64,000 nt of DNA from Torreya grandis (Eukaryota; Streptophyta; Pinopsida; Cupressales; Taxaceae), in assembly GCA_037957365.1 (NCBI GenBank), contig JARHVA010002005.1, positions 763,501-827,500 on the forward strand. Reading direction: 5' to 3'. A model generated the notes under the pieces. The model was not told the DNA's origin. It saw only the letters and a program-made list of their open reading frames with translations, and made no database searches. Of this stretch, positions 40,240-53,569 are shown in pieces (the first letter of the stretch is position 1; every line of letters starts with the position of its first letter). Both the position numbers and the translations under genes were made by a program.

Positions 40240-41598
40240 TGTAGACACTGAAATTATGTCTACCCCTTCATCAACTCCCCCCTTGGTCCCCTTGGTCCAC
40301 TTCTACACATTCCTAACCCACACACTTATTAATTTAAAATAATAACTTATTTTAAATTAATAACACCTCCCTTGACACATCACCCATGACACCTCACCCC
40401 ACCTTGGATACCTCTCCTTGAAAGCCTCCCATCACCTTATGACCAATTTATGACCTATTTCAACCCTCCCCATGCCTATTAAACCCACCTTCGACTGTTT
40501 TACCATGACCACTAAACTCAGCAGACAGAGGAACAGGTAGAAGGCCAAAAATAGTATTTTTTCCATTCTTCTAGCTACCTACATCAGTTACCAATTGGCC
40601 GATGCCAGTGGGATCACCGACGTCAGTCACTTAAAACAACTCGAAGGCAAATTCTCTTCCTCTTGGGATGCTAAAATCATAGTGCTAAATCAATCAATCA
40701 CAGACCTGGTATTCGACCTATCTTCCTATCTCGGCTCTCAGACCTAGACATTAACAAGAACTCTTTAAGATCAATCATCAGACTTCAACTAAACACTCTT
40801 CTAGCTACAAACACAATAGGTACAAGCATTTCAAACACCTCTGGCTCTGCTCTAAGCAAGAGATAAGTATTCTTCTGCCCTTTTCATTATTTCAATTATT
40901 TAGATTATCTCAGCAATCAATTTTTTATTCATTGCTTCTAAATAACATTATCAATCAGACCTGGCTATCAACCAGACCAGACCTAACTTCCTCCTGGAAA
41001 GGTTGAAAAGCCTTCTTCATAGTCCTTACCCTTTTTGATAGCCTATCCTCTACCCCTTGTCCCTCCTAAGACCCTATCTATTGCCCTGCAGCCCTGCATA
41101 GACTCTCAGACTACCACAGACCACTCTGTCGACCAAAGACACACCCTGACACTCATCAAAATCCCCATTGCCCCAACCAATGCTAGCCTCTAGGCTCATT
41201 GCCCCTACCAACATCGGCATAACTACCCACGTCGGTGACTATGGAAGATAGATTGCAAGGAATACAGGTATGCATTGTCTCTATTTCTTTTGCCTAGTCT
41301 TTCATTATTTATCTTTATTTGACATTATTTTATCAACTAGTGGACTGTCATCCCACAAGGAAGTCTTTGCACTTCTAGGACCGGGCTTTCCTTGGTAGTC
41401 CACCTTACATCCATCTAACAATCTTTGTGTTTGAGTCTTTTTCTTCTACAGGTGTCATCCTCCACAGCCAAAGAGGAGCTCCTTCAGTCATCTGAATACA
41501 GTGCGCAAACTTCATCCGGGTATCATCTAACCCTTGACCAATTAATCTTTAGTTTCTTATTCCTTTTGAATGTAGAAAAGCAAAAATAGTTAGAAACA
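40240..41598 (+). repeat. 3' LTR
   Basis: It matches 31563-32938 end to end. Many ACG-containing sites of the 5' LTR are ACA or ATG here and vice versa, which is what methyl-CpG decay gives. Confidence 0.95.
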
Positions 41599-41603
41599 CT
41601 ATG
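41599..41603. repeat. Target-site duplication CTATG (right)
   Basis: Exact partner of 31558-31562. Confidence 0.95.
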
Positions 41604-42079
41604 AAAACCATAACTAGGTTTTATCTTAAGTCATTGAAATGAGGGGCACACTACCCCCAAACTTTGATCACAATTTCCTCAAATACTTAATCCAACCTTC
41701 CACCTGACTTAATACACCCAATCAACATATCCACACTAATCAAGTACCTAAATAAGAGGAAGTTTTTATATAATAACTTGAATAATAATAACAACCTCTC
41801 TAAAATACCCATGTTGAGGCCAACAGAAGATAAACTTTCCTAGAGGATCATATAGATCAACTTACACAAAAACTAAATATTTTAGTCTCCTAAATCCATA
41901 TATAAAATCAATGACCATCCTCCCCACATCAAAATATCCAAAATTCCACTAGACCCCATACTAGTCATTAGCAAACCTCCAATCCCCTTGTGGACCCATC
42001 ATTTTCATAGGAATGGAAAGTTATAAAATGGACTCTCCAATAAATTGATCCATGCTCACAAATAATTAAATATAAATAT

Positions 42080-43110
42080 GAATATTTTTCTCTTCTCCCT
42101 TTGATAATATGAACATTTTTCAAACACCTTTCCCAACTCACTTTAAGGTACCAAAATTTAAAAAGCATAAAGGGAAAAGTGATCCCTGTAACCATGTACA
42201 AGAGTTTTATGTGGCTTTTCATGAGGTTACATATGATGATGACTAGTTACTAAAACTTTTCCCAAAAAGTCTCACTAGACTAGTCCTAGAATGGTTCATG
42301 CATTTTCTAGAGGGGTCTATATCTAGTTTGGAGAATTAACTGACTGATTTGTAAGACATTTCTCATTTAACATCAAACATGATGTCTCCATTATAGACAT
42401 ATACAACACTGAATAAATAAGTGGGGAAAGCCTAGCATCTTTCTTTTAACACTAAAGAAACTTAGTAAGCCAACTTCAATGCACAATACAAGAAAAAGAG
42501 TTAGCTAGAATATTTGTTGACAATCTCAATGTTGAGCTAAAATATTAGTTGAAACTCAAATGTGACAAAACTTTTAATGAAATTATTGAAAAGGGGATAC
42601 AAATAAAAATGACACTTATTGAAAAGGTAAAAATTAAATTGTACACCTGAAATGACCATAATCAAAATCAATATAATTCCTTTTTGAGAAAATAAAACAT
42701 CTTTAATAAGAATAAGACTAATGTGGGAGATGGAGTTATAGATTCCAAACAAGATGTTCAAACTATGAAAAAAATGACTCCTACAGATAAACTAAGGCAA
42801 ACCAAATCCTTGAATAGTAAAAAGTCCTCTTACTAGCCTTGGAGTACCTATTGAGATAGTCCTTGAGCAATTGATTACTGATAACATGATTACTCTTCAT
42901 GAGATCCAATCATTGGATGATATTCAACTTTGACCTGATTGGTACCGTGAGGATGAATTTTGTAAATATCATAGATTCAAAGGGCATGACATAGAGAGGT
43001 GTATGTAATTAAATAATTATGTTCTAGACCTCATTGAAAAAGGTGATATGAAAGTAGAAGGTGAATGTACTCCAAAACAATCTAAAAATTAGTAGCTAAG
43101 TGTTTATTAG
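42080..43110 (+). pseudogene. Gypsy gag relic II
   Basis: The capsid core is clear: KFKKHKGKSDPCNHVQEFYV, then KLFPKSL and LEWFMHFLEGSI (about 42145-42330). A modified knuckle FCKYHRFKGHDIERCM follows at about 42958-43005. It is the same C-x-x-H-x-x-x-G-H-D type as in the 31.6-41.6 kb element, so these two belong to related lineages. Several stops and frame changes occur. Confidence 0.8.
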
Positions 43111-43679
43111 GACCCCCTAGCCAAGCATGGTCAAATAGAAGAGAATTCACCTAGAGATTAGGGTTAGGCCTCTACTTCCAAATGTAATAACTATCATTCC
43201 ATTACATATCATTACATAAATACCATCAAAATTCATATCCCACAAGATCCCACTCCACCATCATCCACCATATTAAAAATTAACTAGATCATAGCTGACT
43301 ACATGGCTAATACCATATATAGTAAAATTATAGTTCCTAGAGCACTACCAAAGGACCCATCCAACTCTACATCTCAAAAAGTTAATATCTCTAAGAGAAT
43401 ATTGGTATCTTTTAAAAAATATTATGATATAATTTTATAACTTGATAATAAAACCTTCTCAAATTTTGTTAATGGACCTTCTCAAAACATCCCATGTACA
43501 TTAGGAGATACTCAATCAAGTATTGAATGACCTAAAAGTCCCACAAGATATTAACACTAGTCAATTCTAAGCATTGTTGGGTCATTTATCACCTTCACAA
43601 CAAATCACATTCAGTGCCTAGGATATACCTCCCATTGGCCCCCATCATAACTACCCATTATTGATATAAGTCTCCATAT

Positions 43680-44030
43680 CCAACCACTGTATTCCTTGGG
43701 TACTTATAGACAAAGGGTGTATAATTAAACTTATGTAATTTGGATTTATTAAATAAATTGGGGTATTCTAAATCTTATTTAAGGCCTAATTTGATAATGA
43801 TAAAAGCATATGATGATAATGAATGACCATCTGTAGGCACCATTTACCTTCCCATTGTTATGGTACATATGGTACATCAAACCTTGATTCATGTCATGGA
43901 TGTTAATTTACCCTAAAATATACTAATGGGTGGCCCATAGATCCATGTGATGCAAGAAATCCCATTTTCCCTTCATCAATGTCTAAAATTCTTGCACTCA
44001 ATTATGGAAGTCACCATTCCTAAGGAAAGT
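43680..44030 (+). pseudogene. Gypsy protease relic II
   Basis: The stretch IKAYDDNE-stop-PSVGTIYL (about 43803-43855), then HVMDVNLP-stop-NILMGGP (about 43890-43940), is the classical C-terminal half of plant retropepsins ending in N-I-L-L-G-R-P. The D-x-G catalytic motif upstream is no longer clear. Confidence 0.75.
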
Positions 44031-45160
44031 AACCTTTTTGAAGTTGCCAAATGAATCAATTCCAATCTTCATACTACTATCATAATATGGATAGTTATAT
44101 TCTAAGCCCAACATATGCTAAATATGTAAGCCGTAACAACCTTGTGCCTAATTTTGATTCATTACCTAATGTCACTCACCTAAAACTCACATCTATAGGA
44201 TGTGGGGAATATAAATATAAAACCTTTTGGGTAGGTGACTTACCTCTTTCCCCATGAAGTTATGGGTCCCTGATTATGAGGAGGACCAATCCTATCAACT
44301 CTCAATTTAAACCAATGGCCTTTCTAGTGTAGGATTATTATCAAAGGAATATATTGATGAATCAAATGAATCATGCCTTATTCCAAAGGAATAGAAACTC
44401 ATATATTACATATAGAGATATAACCACATCAAAAATATGTTACAAAATATGCATTATCAAGAAAAGGGACTACAGAGACACAAGTAAGTCAGGATTAAAC
44501 ACATAGTAGTCCAAAAATGTCCATAATATCTTGGTTTGGGGTACAAACTGCTTGACAATTACTTAAATAATATCATTATGGATACTACTTTGGTCCTTGA
44601 GGAGTCTCTTTCTGAAAAATAAATTGAGAAGGGTTCCATTTATATTCATTATGAGTATCTTGCTACCACAAACCTTTTCCATGAAACCACTATCTACACC
44701 TTCAACATATCACTCCACTACCCCTCATTAATTGAATGGGATCAATAATAAGAGCCATCCTTTGACATGTTTTAAAATGATGAGGTCATCTTAAAGTTTA
44801 AGGGACTATGAGACTTCATACCTTTTGGTGATCATAAGAAATGATTTTCTATTAATCTCTATCATTTAACTTGTTTTTGGGAACAACAAATGCCCTTTAA
44901 CCAAAGTGAAGATGAGGATTCTAAAGAATAAAATCCATCCCAAATATTGGAAGAATTCTGACATGATTCAAGTGCATTAGAAGGTTATACCAAAATTAAA
45001 ATATAACTCTTGGATGATTTTGCTTCAAATACCCTAGATTAGTCATTGCCTCCTTATATACAATATCAATCACCCTTTCTCATTGTAGAGGTTATTGAAG
45101 TCAACATCAACATTGAAGAACATTCTAAAATAGTCAAATAAGAGGAAACTCATACTATAG
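44031..45160 (+). other. Protease-RT linker of relic II
   Basis: Highly decayed, with only fragments in coding register. It is at the expected place for the linker of this element class. Confidence 0.45.
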
Positions 45161-45164
45161 GAAC

Positions 45165-46333
45165 ATCAAGTCATTATTGATCTACTCAAGGAATTTATAG
45201 ATATATTTGTATGGTGATACTCTAACATGATAGGACTTGATCCCTCTTTAGTAGTGCCTCATTTGGTTTTTAATCCTAACTCCAAACCAATTAATAAAAA
45301 ATTGCGTAAGGTTGACCCTAAAGTGGCCCTTTTAGTTAAAGAGGTAGATAAAATCTTGGATGTAAGATTTATATAACCCATTTATTATTCTAATTGGGTA
45401 TCCAACATTGTTAAATCAGATAATCCATAAGGAGGGATTCAGATTTGTACTGAATTTTTAGACATCAATAAGGTATGCCCTAAAGATGACTTCCCTCTCC
45501 CAAACATAGACATGATCATGGATTCAATGTCTAGGTATGAAATGTTATCCCTTATGGATGGCTTTTCAGGATATAACCAAATCAAAATCAAACCCAAATA
45601 TCATCATAAAATAGCCTTCATTACTCTATGAGGGACCTTCTACTATTAAGTCATGCCCTTTAGTATATAAAATGTATTTGTTACTCACCAATGCTAAATG
45701 ACAATTATTTTCCATGATATGATGCAAGATATAGTCGAAGACTATGTGGATGATATTTTGTGGAAGTCTAGACTTAGATCAAAGCATCATGTAGTTTTGA
45801 AAATAATATTTGAGTAGCTACTAATTATAAGGTTAGATTAAATCCAAAAAAAATGTTTATTTGGTGTTACCGTAGGCAAGTTATTAAAGTTTATTGTATT
45901 TATGAGAGTCATACAAGTGGATCCAACTAAAGTCAAGGCCATTATGGAAATGCCTCCTCCTCATAATCTAAAGTATCTTAGGAGTCTTTAGGGTAAGTTT
46001 CAATCTATTCTATGGTTCATGTCTCATCTCAAAATTAAATGCCACCCTGTCACGCATCTCTTAAAGAAGGGGGCTTAAGTATAAGGTTAGATGAAATCCA
46101 AAAAAATGTTTATTTGGTGTTACCACAGGCAAGTTATTAAGGTTTTATATATTTATGAGAGTCATACAAGTGGATCCAGCTAAAGTTAAGGCCATTATGG
46201 AAATGCCTCCTCCTCATAATCTAAAGTATCTTATGAGTCTTAGGGGTAGGTTTCAATCTATTCCATGATTCATGTCTCATCTCACAAATAAATGCCACCC
46301 TTTCACCCATCTCTTGAAGAAGGGGGTCCATTT
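45165..46333 (+). pseudogene. Gypsy reverse transcriptase relic II
   Basis: RT blocks run in order: LLKEFIDIFVWWYSNMIGLD, KLRKVDPKVALLVKEVDKIL (about 45302-45361), KVCPKDDFPLPNIDMIMDSM (45470-45530), LMDGFSGYNQIKI, and the catalytic YVDD at 45743-45754, which is intact. After it, the thumb segment is present twice because of a 254-bp tandem duplication. Stops and a frame change disrupt it. Confidence 0.88.
45827..46333 (+). repeat. 254-bp tandem duplication within RT
   Basis: Copies are 45827-46080 and 46081-46333, about 91% identical by eye. They cover the RT thumb and connection (KVKAIMEMPPPHN). 254 is not a multiple of three, so the duplication alone would shift the frame. Confidence 0.9.
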
Positions 46334-47258
46334 TACCTAGAACTCTAAATGTCAATAAGAATTCAATAATCTCACTTTTGTTATAACCAGCAATCATAGT
46401 AAGGCCCCCGATCCTATATATCTATGCAACATGTTATGTTATAGGTGCCCTAATTGCACAACATAATGATGAAGGAAAAGAGTGGGAAATTTATTATCTA
46501 TGTTATACATTTATTTCATACAAGTTGAACTATATTCCCATTGAAAAATCATGTTTAGTGGTTATCTTTGTGACATAAAAGCTTCAACATTATATGTTAA
46601 ATATTCACATTCAGATCATTGCCAATTTGATGCTCTCAACTACCTACTATTGAAATCAACCCTCACAAGAATAATGGCCAAATCAATAATGTTACTTAGT
46701 GAATTTGATATATAATATATTCATAAAAAGGCCATTAAGGGACATATAATTATATATCAACTCACAAAATCACCCCCTTTAGTGACTCAACCTCTTGTCA
46801 TAACCTTCTCAGATGAATCCATAATGAACACCTCAAAATATAATGGTAAGAAGCTATATTTTGATGGTGATTTTACCATGCATAGATCGAGAGTGGGAAT
46901 CCTTTTAGTCACCCCATAAGGTGACCTTATTCCAAAATCCTTCCACCTTGATTTCCCATAAACCAATAACATTACTAAGTATGAGGATTTAATTGTTGGC
47001 CTCCAATTAGACATCTAATGGAACATCTAGCATCTTCAAGTGTTTAGTGATTCATAGCTAATAATAAAATAAGTTAATGAAGATTTACAGACTAGAGATG
47101 AGAAATTAATCCCCTACAAACAATTTGTAGATCAGATAAAACAAAGTTTTAAATCTATTACATTTTAGCATGGGCCAAAGGGAATTAATAAGGCTATTGA
47201 TTCCATGTCATTATTGGGTCTCTAATTGAACTCCCTATAGACATCCTTGAAGGTACTT
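46334..47258 (+). pseudogene. RNase H relic II
   Basis: Pieces in several frames fit the RNase H order after the RT: YYQL-like pieces, then DEDG-like and TKYE-like segments (for example ITKYEDLIVGLQLDI near 46970-47015, matching the common N-x-A-E-Y-E-A-L-x-x-G-L block). This is the second RNase H type often found in plant Gypsy elements. It is broken by stops. Confidence 0.6.
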
Positions 47259-47263
47259 CTTGA
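47259..47263. repeat. Target-site duplication CTTGA (left)
   Basis: Repeated exactly at 48243-48247 on the other side of the solo LTR. Confidence 0.9.
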
Positions 47264-48242
47264 TGTTAAGAATTTGATATACTAAGAGGGGGGTGAATTA
47301 GTATATCATATAGATTTTAAATATTTTACTTAATATGATTTATTTTCTTTAACCACCTAATCATACATTCAAGATATGCAATAAAATTGAAATAATAACA
47401 TGCACCACACAATAGAGGGAGAGAGATAAATACCATATTTTTACATGGAAACCCAATGTGGGAAAAAACCATAGAGAAAAATCTCAAGTATATGAATGAT
47501 CACCAACTCAAATTACAAATTTTTCAAGCACCAACTTGTAGGATCACCATGCCCCTTTATTGATCACAAACACAATAACTATTTTTGAGCACCAACCAAT
47601 AAGAGCACTGACCCCTCTTATGTAAAAACACAACTATCTTTCAATGTTACTTTCTCAAAAAATCATAGAACTCTACTATATCTCTTTCTCTTCTCTCCTC
47701 TTTTCTTATATAAAATAATTACAAACCATGTACTCTATTGCATATTACAAATGGATTCCTAAGCATCCTTATATAGTTTTCCAAATGATCTTTGGCATTT
47801 ATACTTTGTGACCCTTCAATCCACATGGAAAATGGCACCAAAATTTGCATGACCCTTCGAATACTTTCATTTGAAAAGTCACATGATGATCATTCATGAG
47901 AAACTGTGTCCTTTCCCCTTTTTTCTTTATTTGATGACTCTTCATGGAAAAATGTGCCCTGCCTTATTTTGTCTTCACTTGATGACTCTTTAAATTCATC
48001 AAGGTGACCCTTCATGGGAAAATGTGTCCTTTCCCTCTCTTTTTTATCTCATTACTCTTTGACTTCTTCATGGGCCCTCTTTTGACTTTATGCAACCAAA
48101 AATATATTCATTAATATTTAATTAGTATCAACACATTTTGGCCAAAATACAAAAATTAAAAACACCTTTATACATTAAATGCTATGGGGCCTTTGTCACC
48201 AATAATGTTAGACCTTTGAAATTAATGACAATATTTCCAACA
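47264..48242. repeat. Solo LTR, 979 bp
   Basis: It starts TGTTAAG, ends CCAACA (TGTT/AACA terminal inverted bases), and is bounded by exact CTTGA duplications. No interior or second copy is present, so it is the product of LTR-LTR recombination. It contains the AAGAGGGGGGTGAATTAGTAT sequence near its start, seen in many plant LTR families. I cannot assign a superfamily. Confidence 0.92.
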
Positions 48243-48247
48243 CTTGA
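48243..48247. repeat. Target-site duplication CTTGA (right)
   Basis: Exact partner of 47259-47263. Confidence 0.9.
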
Positions 48248-48359
48248 TTGAGCATTTGATCTTACCAACACATCAGTCTATGGTTCATCTAAAAATTTGT
48301 GCTAGTCCTAGTCCTAATCCCCCCTGATATCATGATATCTATAATTATATCTAAGAAAA

Positions 48360-48745
48360 AATCCTTCAACCAAACCTCAATTTCTATCAACACAAGGCCT
48401 TCATCCATTGTACCTCCTATTACACAATCCTTGGTAGAATTATCTATCAATGGGGCTATGATGAGACCTTGTTGACTTGTTTGACCTTAGAAGAGGATTA
48501 TCTTGCAATCAAAGAGGTTCACAATGGTATTTATGGTGGCCATGTCAATTGGATGGCCCTAGCTAAAAAAATTATTAGCACTAGATACTATTGGCCTACC
48601 ATGGAATAGGATGCCTGCTAGTATGTGCAAAAATGTGTAGCCTGCCAAAAACATGGTAATCTTATTCATGCACCCACACAAAAATTACATCCCATTATGA
48701 GTCCACGAACATTTTATATTAGTAATTTAGAGTTCCCATAGTAAT
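48360..48745 (+). pseudogene. Integrase zinc-binding (H2C2) relic II
   Basis: Reads GYDETLLTCLTLEEDYLAIK, EVHNGIYGGH, MALAKKIISTRYYWPTM and CVACQKHGNLIHAP (48455-48670). The H-x3-G-x-x-G-G-H and C-x-x-C ligands of the N-terminal zinc fold are visible, but the catalytic DDE domain is missing beyond FYISNLEFP (about 48711-48737). The end is truncated by the next element. Confidence 0.85.
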
Positions 48746-48996
48746 TAGTATTTATCATGTAGTAATTAAGTTGGTAAATAATTTATTATGTAACAACTTA
48801 TTTTAGGATTTTGGGATTTTTATATTCATTTATATGTGAATAGTGAGTTGACTAACTCACATATTTAGGTGTGGAGATATTATTATGGGATTTATAGTTG
48901 ATCAATATCCTAGTTTATAGGATATTTTTCACTATATGTATGCATCTGATTTATAAAATAAAATAGTGTGTGTTGATCAACATTTTTTGCTCTACA
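48740..48996 (+). repeat. Probable short 5' LTR
   Basis: About 0.24-0.26 kb ending CTCTACA at 48996 and followed six bases later by an initiator-Met primer site. The left end is uncertain; TGTAGTAATTAAG at about 48754 is a candidate start. A TATAAAATAAAA sequence is close to the end. The short LTR fits Ty1/Copia. Confidence 0.5.
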
Positions 48997-49001
48997 TTAT
49001 C

Positions 49002-49013
49002 TGGTATCAAAGC
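49002..49013 (+). promoter_or_regulatory. Primer-binding site for initiator-Met tRNA
   Basis: TGGTATCAAAGC differs by a single G-to-A change from the usual TGGTATCAGAGC. Confidence 0.8.
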
Positions 49014-50732
<1,719 letters not shown>

Positions 50733-52935
50733 GTTTATATGTATTTATAATTTGGATTATGTAAATAAAAATTAATATTTAATTACTGTTTCATTATAAT
50801 TATTTTATAGGTTATTAAAATTCAAGATTATAGTTTTTTAGTTTAGATCCACGAGTTTATCAAAGTCAGTAGTTTTGTCTAGATTAGTGGTTCTGGGAAA
50901 AGTTTAATTGTTTTAATCAATTCATACTTAAAAAAGTGGGAGATTGAGTCTTTCAAGTGTCTATTATTTCATTAGAGTCCATAATCAATATAAGAGGTTT
51001 ATATGCATTAGTATATAACCTTAAGTATTTTTTATTTAAAGTGATAAGTAGTGTCTAAAATTTGAAAATAGTCAATCTTTTGTTTTTAGTGTTATTATCA
51101 AAACTAAAATGAAAATCACTATTGTAAGGATGTATTATCGGTACAAACTAACATCCATTGTGTCAATATTATTGATGAGGGGGTCATATACCTCATCATA
51201 GATATATAAACTATCCGTAAAGTATTGCCTTTGGTTATATATTGTATTGCATTTAATAGTTAAAGTCTAATTTAAGTAGGATATGAATGCAATTTGTTAT
51301 TTATTTATATGTAATTTATTATTGGTTCTTTACCTTGTTAGTGTGTCTAACAAGGTTGAATAGCACATTTTTAAGTACAACAACACATCCCAATGATGGG
51401 GTGATTTTGGAAATAAAACACACAATTTTGATAACTCTTTTGGCTATAATTTTGAGGATTCAACAAATGATCTCCAAAGATCTAACACTCTGAAGACTCT
51501 CCAAATATGCTCTAAAAGTGATCTAAAGATGCTTTGAGTGTGTTCCAGAGACATACACTAGATAATTTAAATATGTCTAGTTATGGTCTAAAGATCTATA
51601 TAAGGTGCACTGAAGACTTGTACAGGATGCTCCAAAGGTACCCATATGTGCTCCAAAGACCACTTGGATCCTACTATTCAGGATAGTAATTCAAAAAATA
51701 TCTATAAATAGATTTTATATATTTATGTCTTATTTTAGAAATTACCATTCATGGTAATGGCCTAAAATAGTCTGTATATATATGTATATTTATTTTATTG
51801 AATTGAATAAGTATCTTTAGTTTAGATTAACTATTTTTTATATATAGTTAGTTGAGTCAGTTCCAATGCCTTCTTATAAGTGTGGGATCTAACTCCTAGA
51901 TTATCTATATTTTGATTAAATATATTTGGGAATTAAGATCACTAATATTTTTTACTCTATGAATAGATGTTGAAATATGTTTAAATACACATGTCCTTCT
52001 CATTCCAAAGTGTTCTAGTTAGAAAAGTTATTGAAGTTGAAAAAAAGCTAGAAGAAGTTAGAAACAGAGTTCAACATTTCATATTTGTATATGTTCTTTT
52101 GAATAAAATAGAGTTTAGTATTTACCTTTATTTCTAAGTGAAGTAATATATATTCTGTGAAAGGAGAAAGGGCCCACTTCTCTTCAAATACTAGGATAAA
52201 TTGGTACTTTTTAGTTTAATAATTTATAAGCATTTCTTTAATTCAGATATATTTCATTGATTGGAGATTATAATTTCCTTTTTAAACACAATAGTGATTT
52301 ATTTTAATGTAGAGTGATTTCTTTTTAGAACAAAAAGTGATTTTAAAAAAAAATTCAAGTGTGAATTTCATTTTCAAAAGCAAGTGTGATTTCATTTTCC
52401 AAAAGCAAGTGTGAATTTCCTTTAATGCAAGAGTGTTTCATTTACATGCAAGATTTATTTCAATTTAATCAAAGCATAATTCCTTTAAACAAGAGTGCAT
52501 TTTATTTTAATCTAGATTAAATTTGTTAATATATCTCATATTCAAAATTTGAGAGAAGTTGTTTAAGTGATGATAAATAACATTCTTAGATTATGAACAT
52601 CATGATGTCCTACCCAACTAAGCAAGTCAAGTGAGGACATTATATGTCTTATGCCAGATGTTTAATTTATGGATGTTGATGGTGTGAATGCCAATAAGAT
52701 AACTTCATTTAATAAAAAACTTAGATTTACTTTATTGAAAACTATATTTAAATTTTCATTTACTATTTTTAGGATTTAGAAAGCACAGTAAAAGTAAAAC
52801 CCCCAAAATAGTGAATTGTACAACTCCAATATCAAAATAACTCATTGCAAATAGCCATCACACACTACCCTAGTTGAAAATGACAGCAATCCATTGATTA
52901 GTTAAATGAGAGGTATGATGACAACCTATCATTTT
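50733..52935. other. AT-rich sequence, probable 5' LTR of relic III
   Basis: No genes. It includes a copia-like purine tract AAGTGGGAGAT (50935-50945) without a confirmed LTR, a cluster of CTCCAAAGA-type motifs (51470-51670), and a tandem repeat at 52356-52505. The end at 52935 directly precedes a primer site, so part of this is probably the 5' LTR of the next element. Confidence 0.45.
52356..52505. repeat. About 22-27-bp tandem repeat
   Basis: Units start CAAGTGTGA or CAAGAGTG at 52356, 52381, 52406, 52428 and about 52493, with TTTCATTT-like interiors. Divergence rises to the right. Confidence 0.7.
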
Positions 52936-52953
52936 TGACACCATTATTGAGGA
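52936..52953 (+). promoter_or_regulatory. Decayed tRNA-Asp-type primer-binding site
   Basis: TGACACCATTATTGAGGA matches the common plant Gypsy site TGGCGCCGTTGCCGGGGA at 11 of 18 positions. All seven differences are G-to-A or C-to-T. It marks the end of a 5' LTR and start of relic III. Confidence 0.8.
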
Positions 52954-53569
52954 AAAAATTCATCAATAAGTGTTACTGAGATCCTACAAGAGAGCTATAC
53001 ATTGAAATACAAAAAAAATCAAAAATTCAAAAAACATAAAAACAATTCAAGAATCTTTAGATTTATGAAATAACTAAGAGATTCTCAACGATGATTTATC
53101 TCTAAAGTATTCCAAATAAATCAAGAAGAAGAGAGGGTCCAATCCTTTATATAAAGATCATGATGTGAAAGAAAGGAACGTTAAAGCCATTTTTCTAATT
53201 CTTCTCTTAAACAGGGTTCATCCTCAGAAATAAATCCTACAATAAGAATCCTATTTAGAACATCTTCTCATATAGGGAGAATTGATCCTCAAAATAATAT
53301 TTATAGAATAGTTTATCCCCAAGTCCTATAATAATAAGATATGATCGAAGATTCCCCTCTTGAGATAGGCCATAGACCAAGTACCCAAGAAGTGAATTTA
53401 GATTAGATTGATAACCAAAGTTGGGAAGAAGATGTGGGAGATAAACATGCACATGTAGAAAACCATGACCATAAACCCCAATAGGATAGAACATTTTCTC
53501 ATCTAATCAGTCTAGGTCCCAATGAAAAACATTCCATAAAAAACATTTCACCATCTATTTTACCCATTT

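Larger units (their letters stand above)
31563..41598 (+). mobile_element. Complete but decayed non-autonomous Ty3/Gypsy-like element
   Basis: The 10,036-bp element has LTRs of 1376 and 1359 bp (TG...CA), exact CTATG duplications, a primer site at 32942-32960, a purine tract at 40226-40239, and a long gag-like frame. The whole pol (protease, RT, RNase H and most of integrase) is missing except a short integrase-tail-like piece near 37750. The size and lack of pol fit a large retrotransposon derivative that used enzymes from another copy. By eye the LTRs are about 90% identical, mostly transitions, so the insertion is old but younger than the Gypsy relic II it splits. Confidence 0.93.
41604..48745 (+). 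mobile_element. Ty3/Gypsy relic II, split by two insertions
   Basis: Plus-strand order: gag (42.1-43.1 kb), protease (43.7-44.0), RT (45.2-46.3), RNase H (46.3-47.3) and integrase zinc region (48.4-48.7). The 31.6-41.6 kb element inserted at or near its left part and a solo LTR inserted between RNase H and integrase. It is truncated on the right within the integrase, at about 48.74 kb. No LTRs of its own were identified. The order RT before integrase makes it Gypsy. Confidence 0.85.

Noticed and set aside
50935..51100. Copia 3' LTR after the AAGTGGGAGAT tract
   Set aside because: Sequence after the tract does not match the presumed 5' LTR at 48740-48996.
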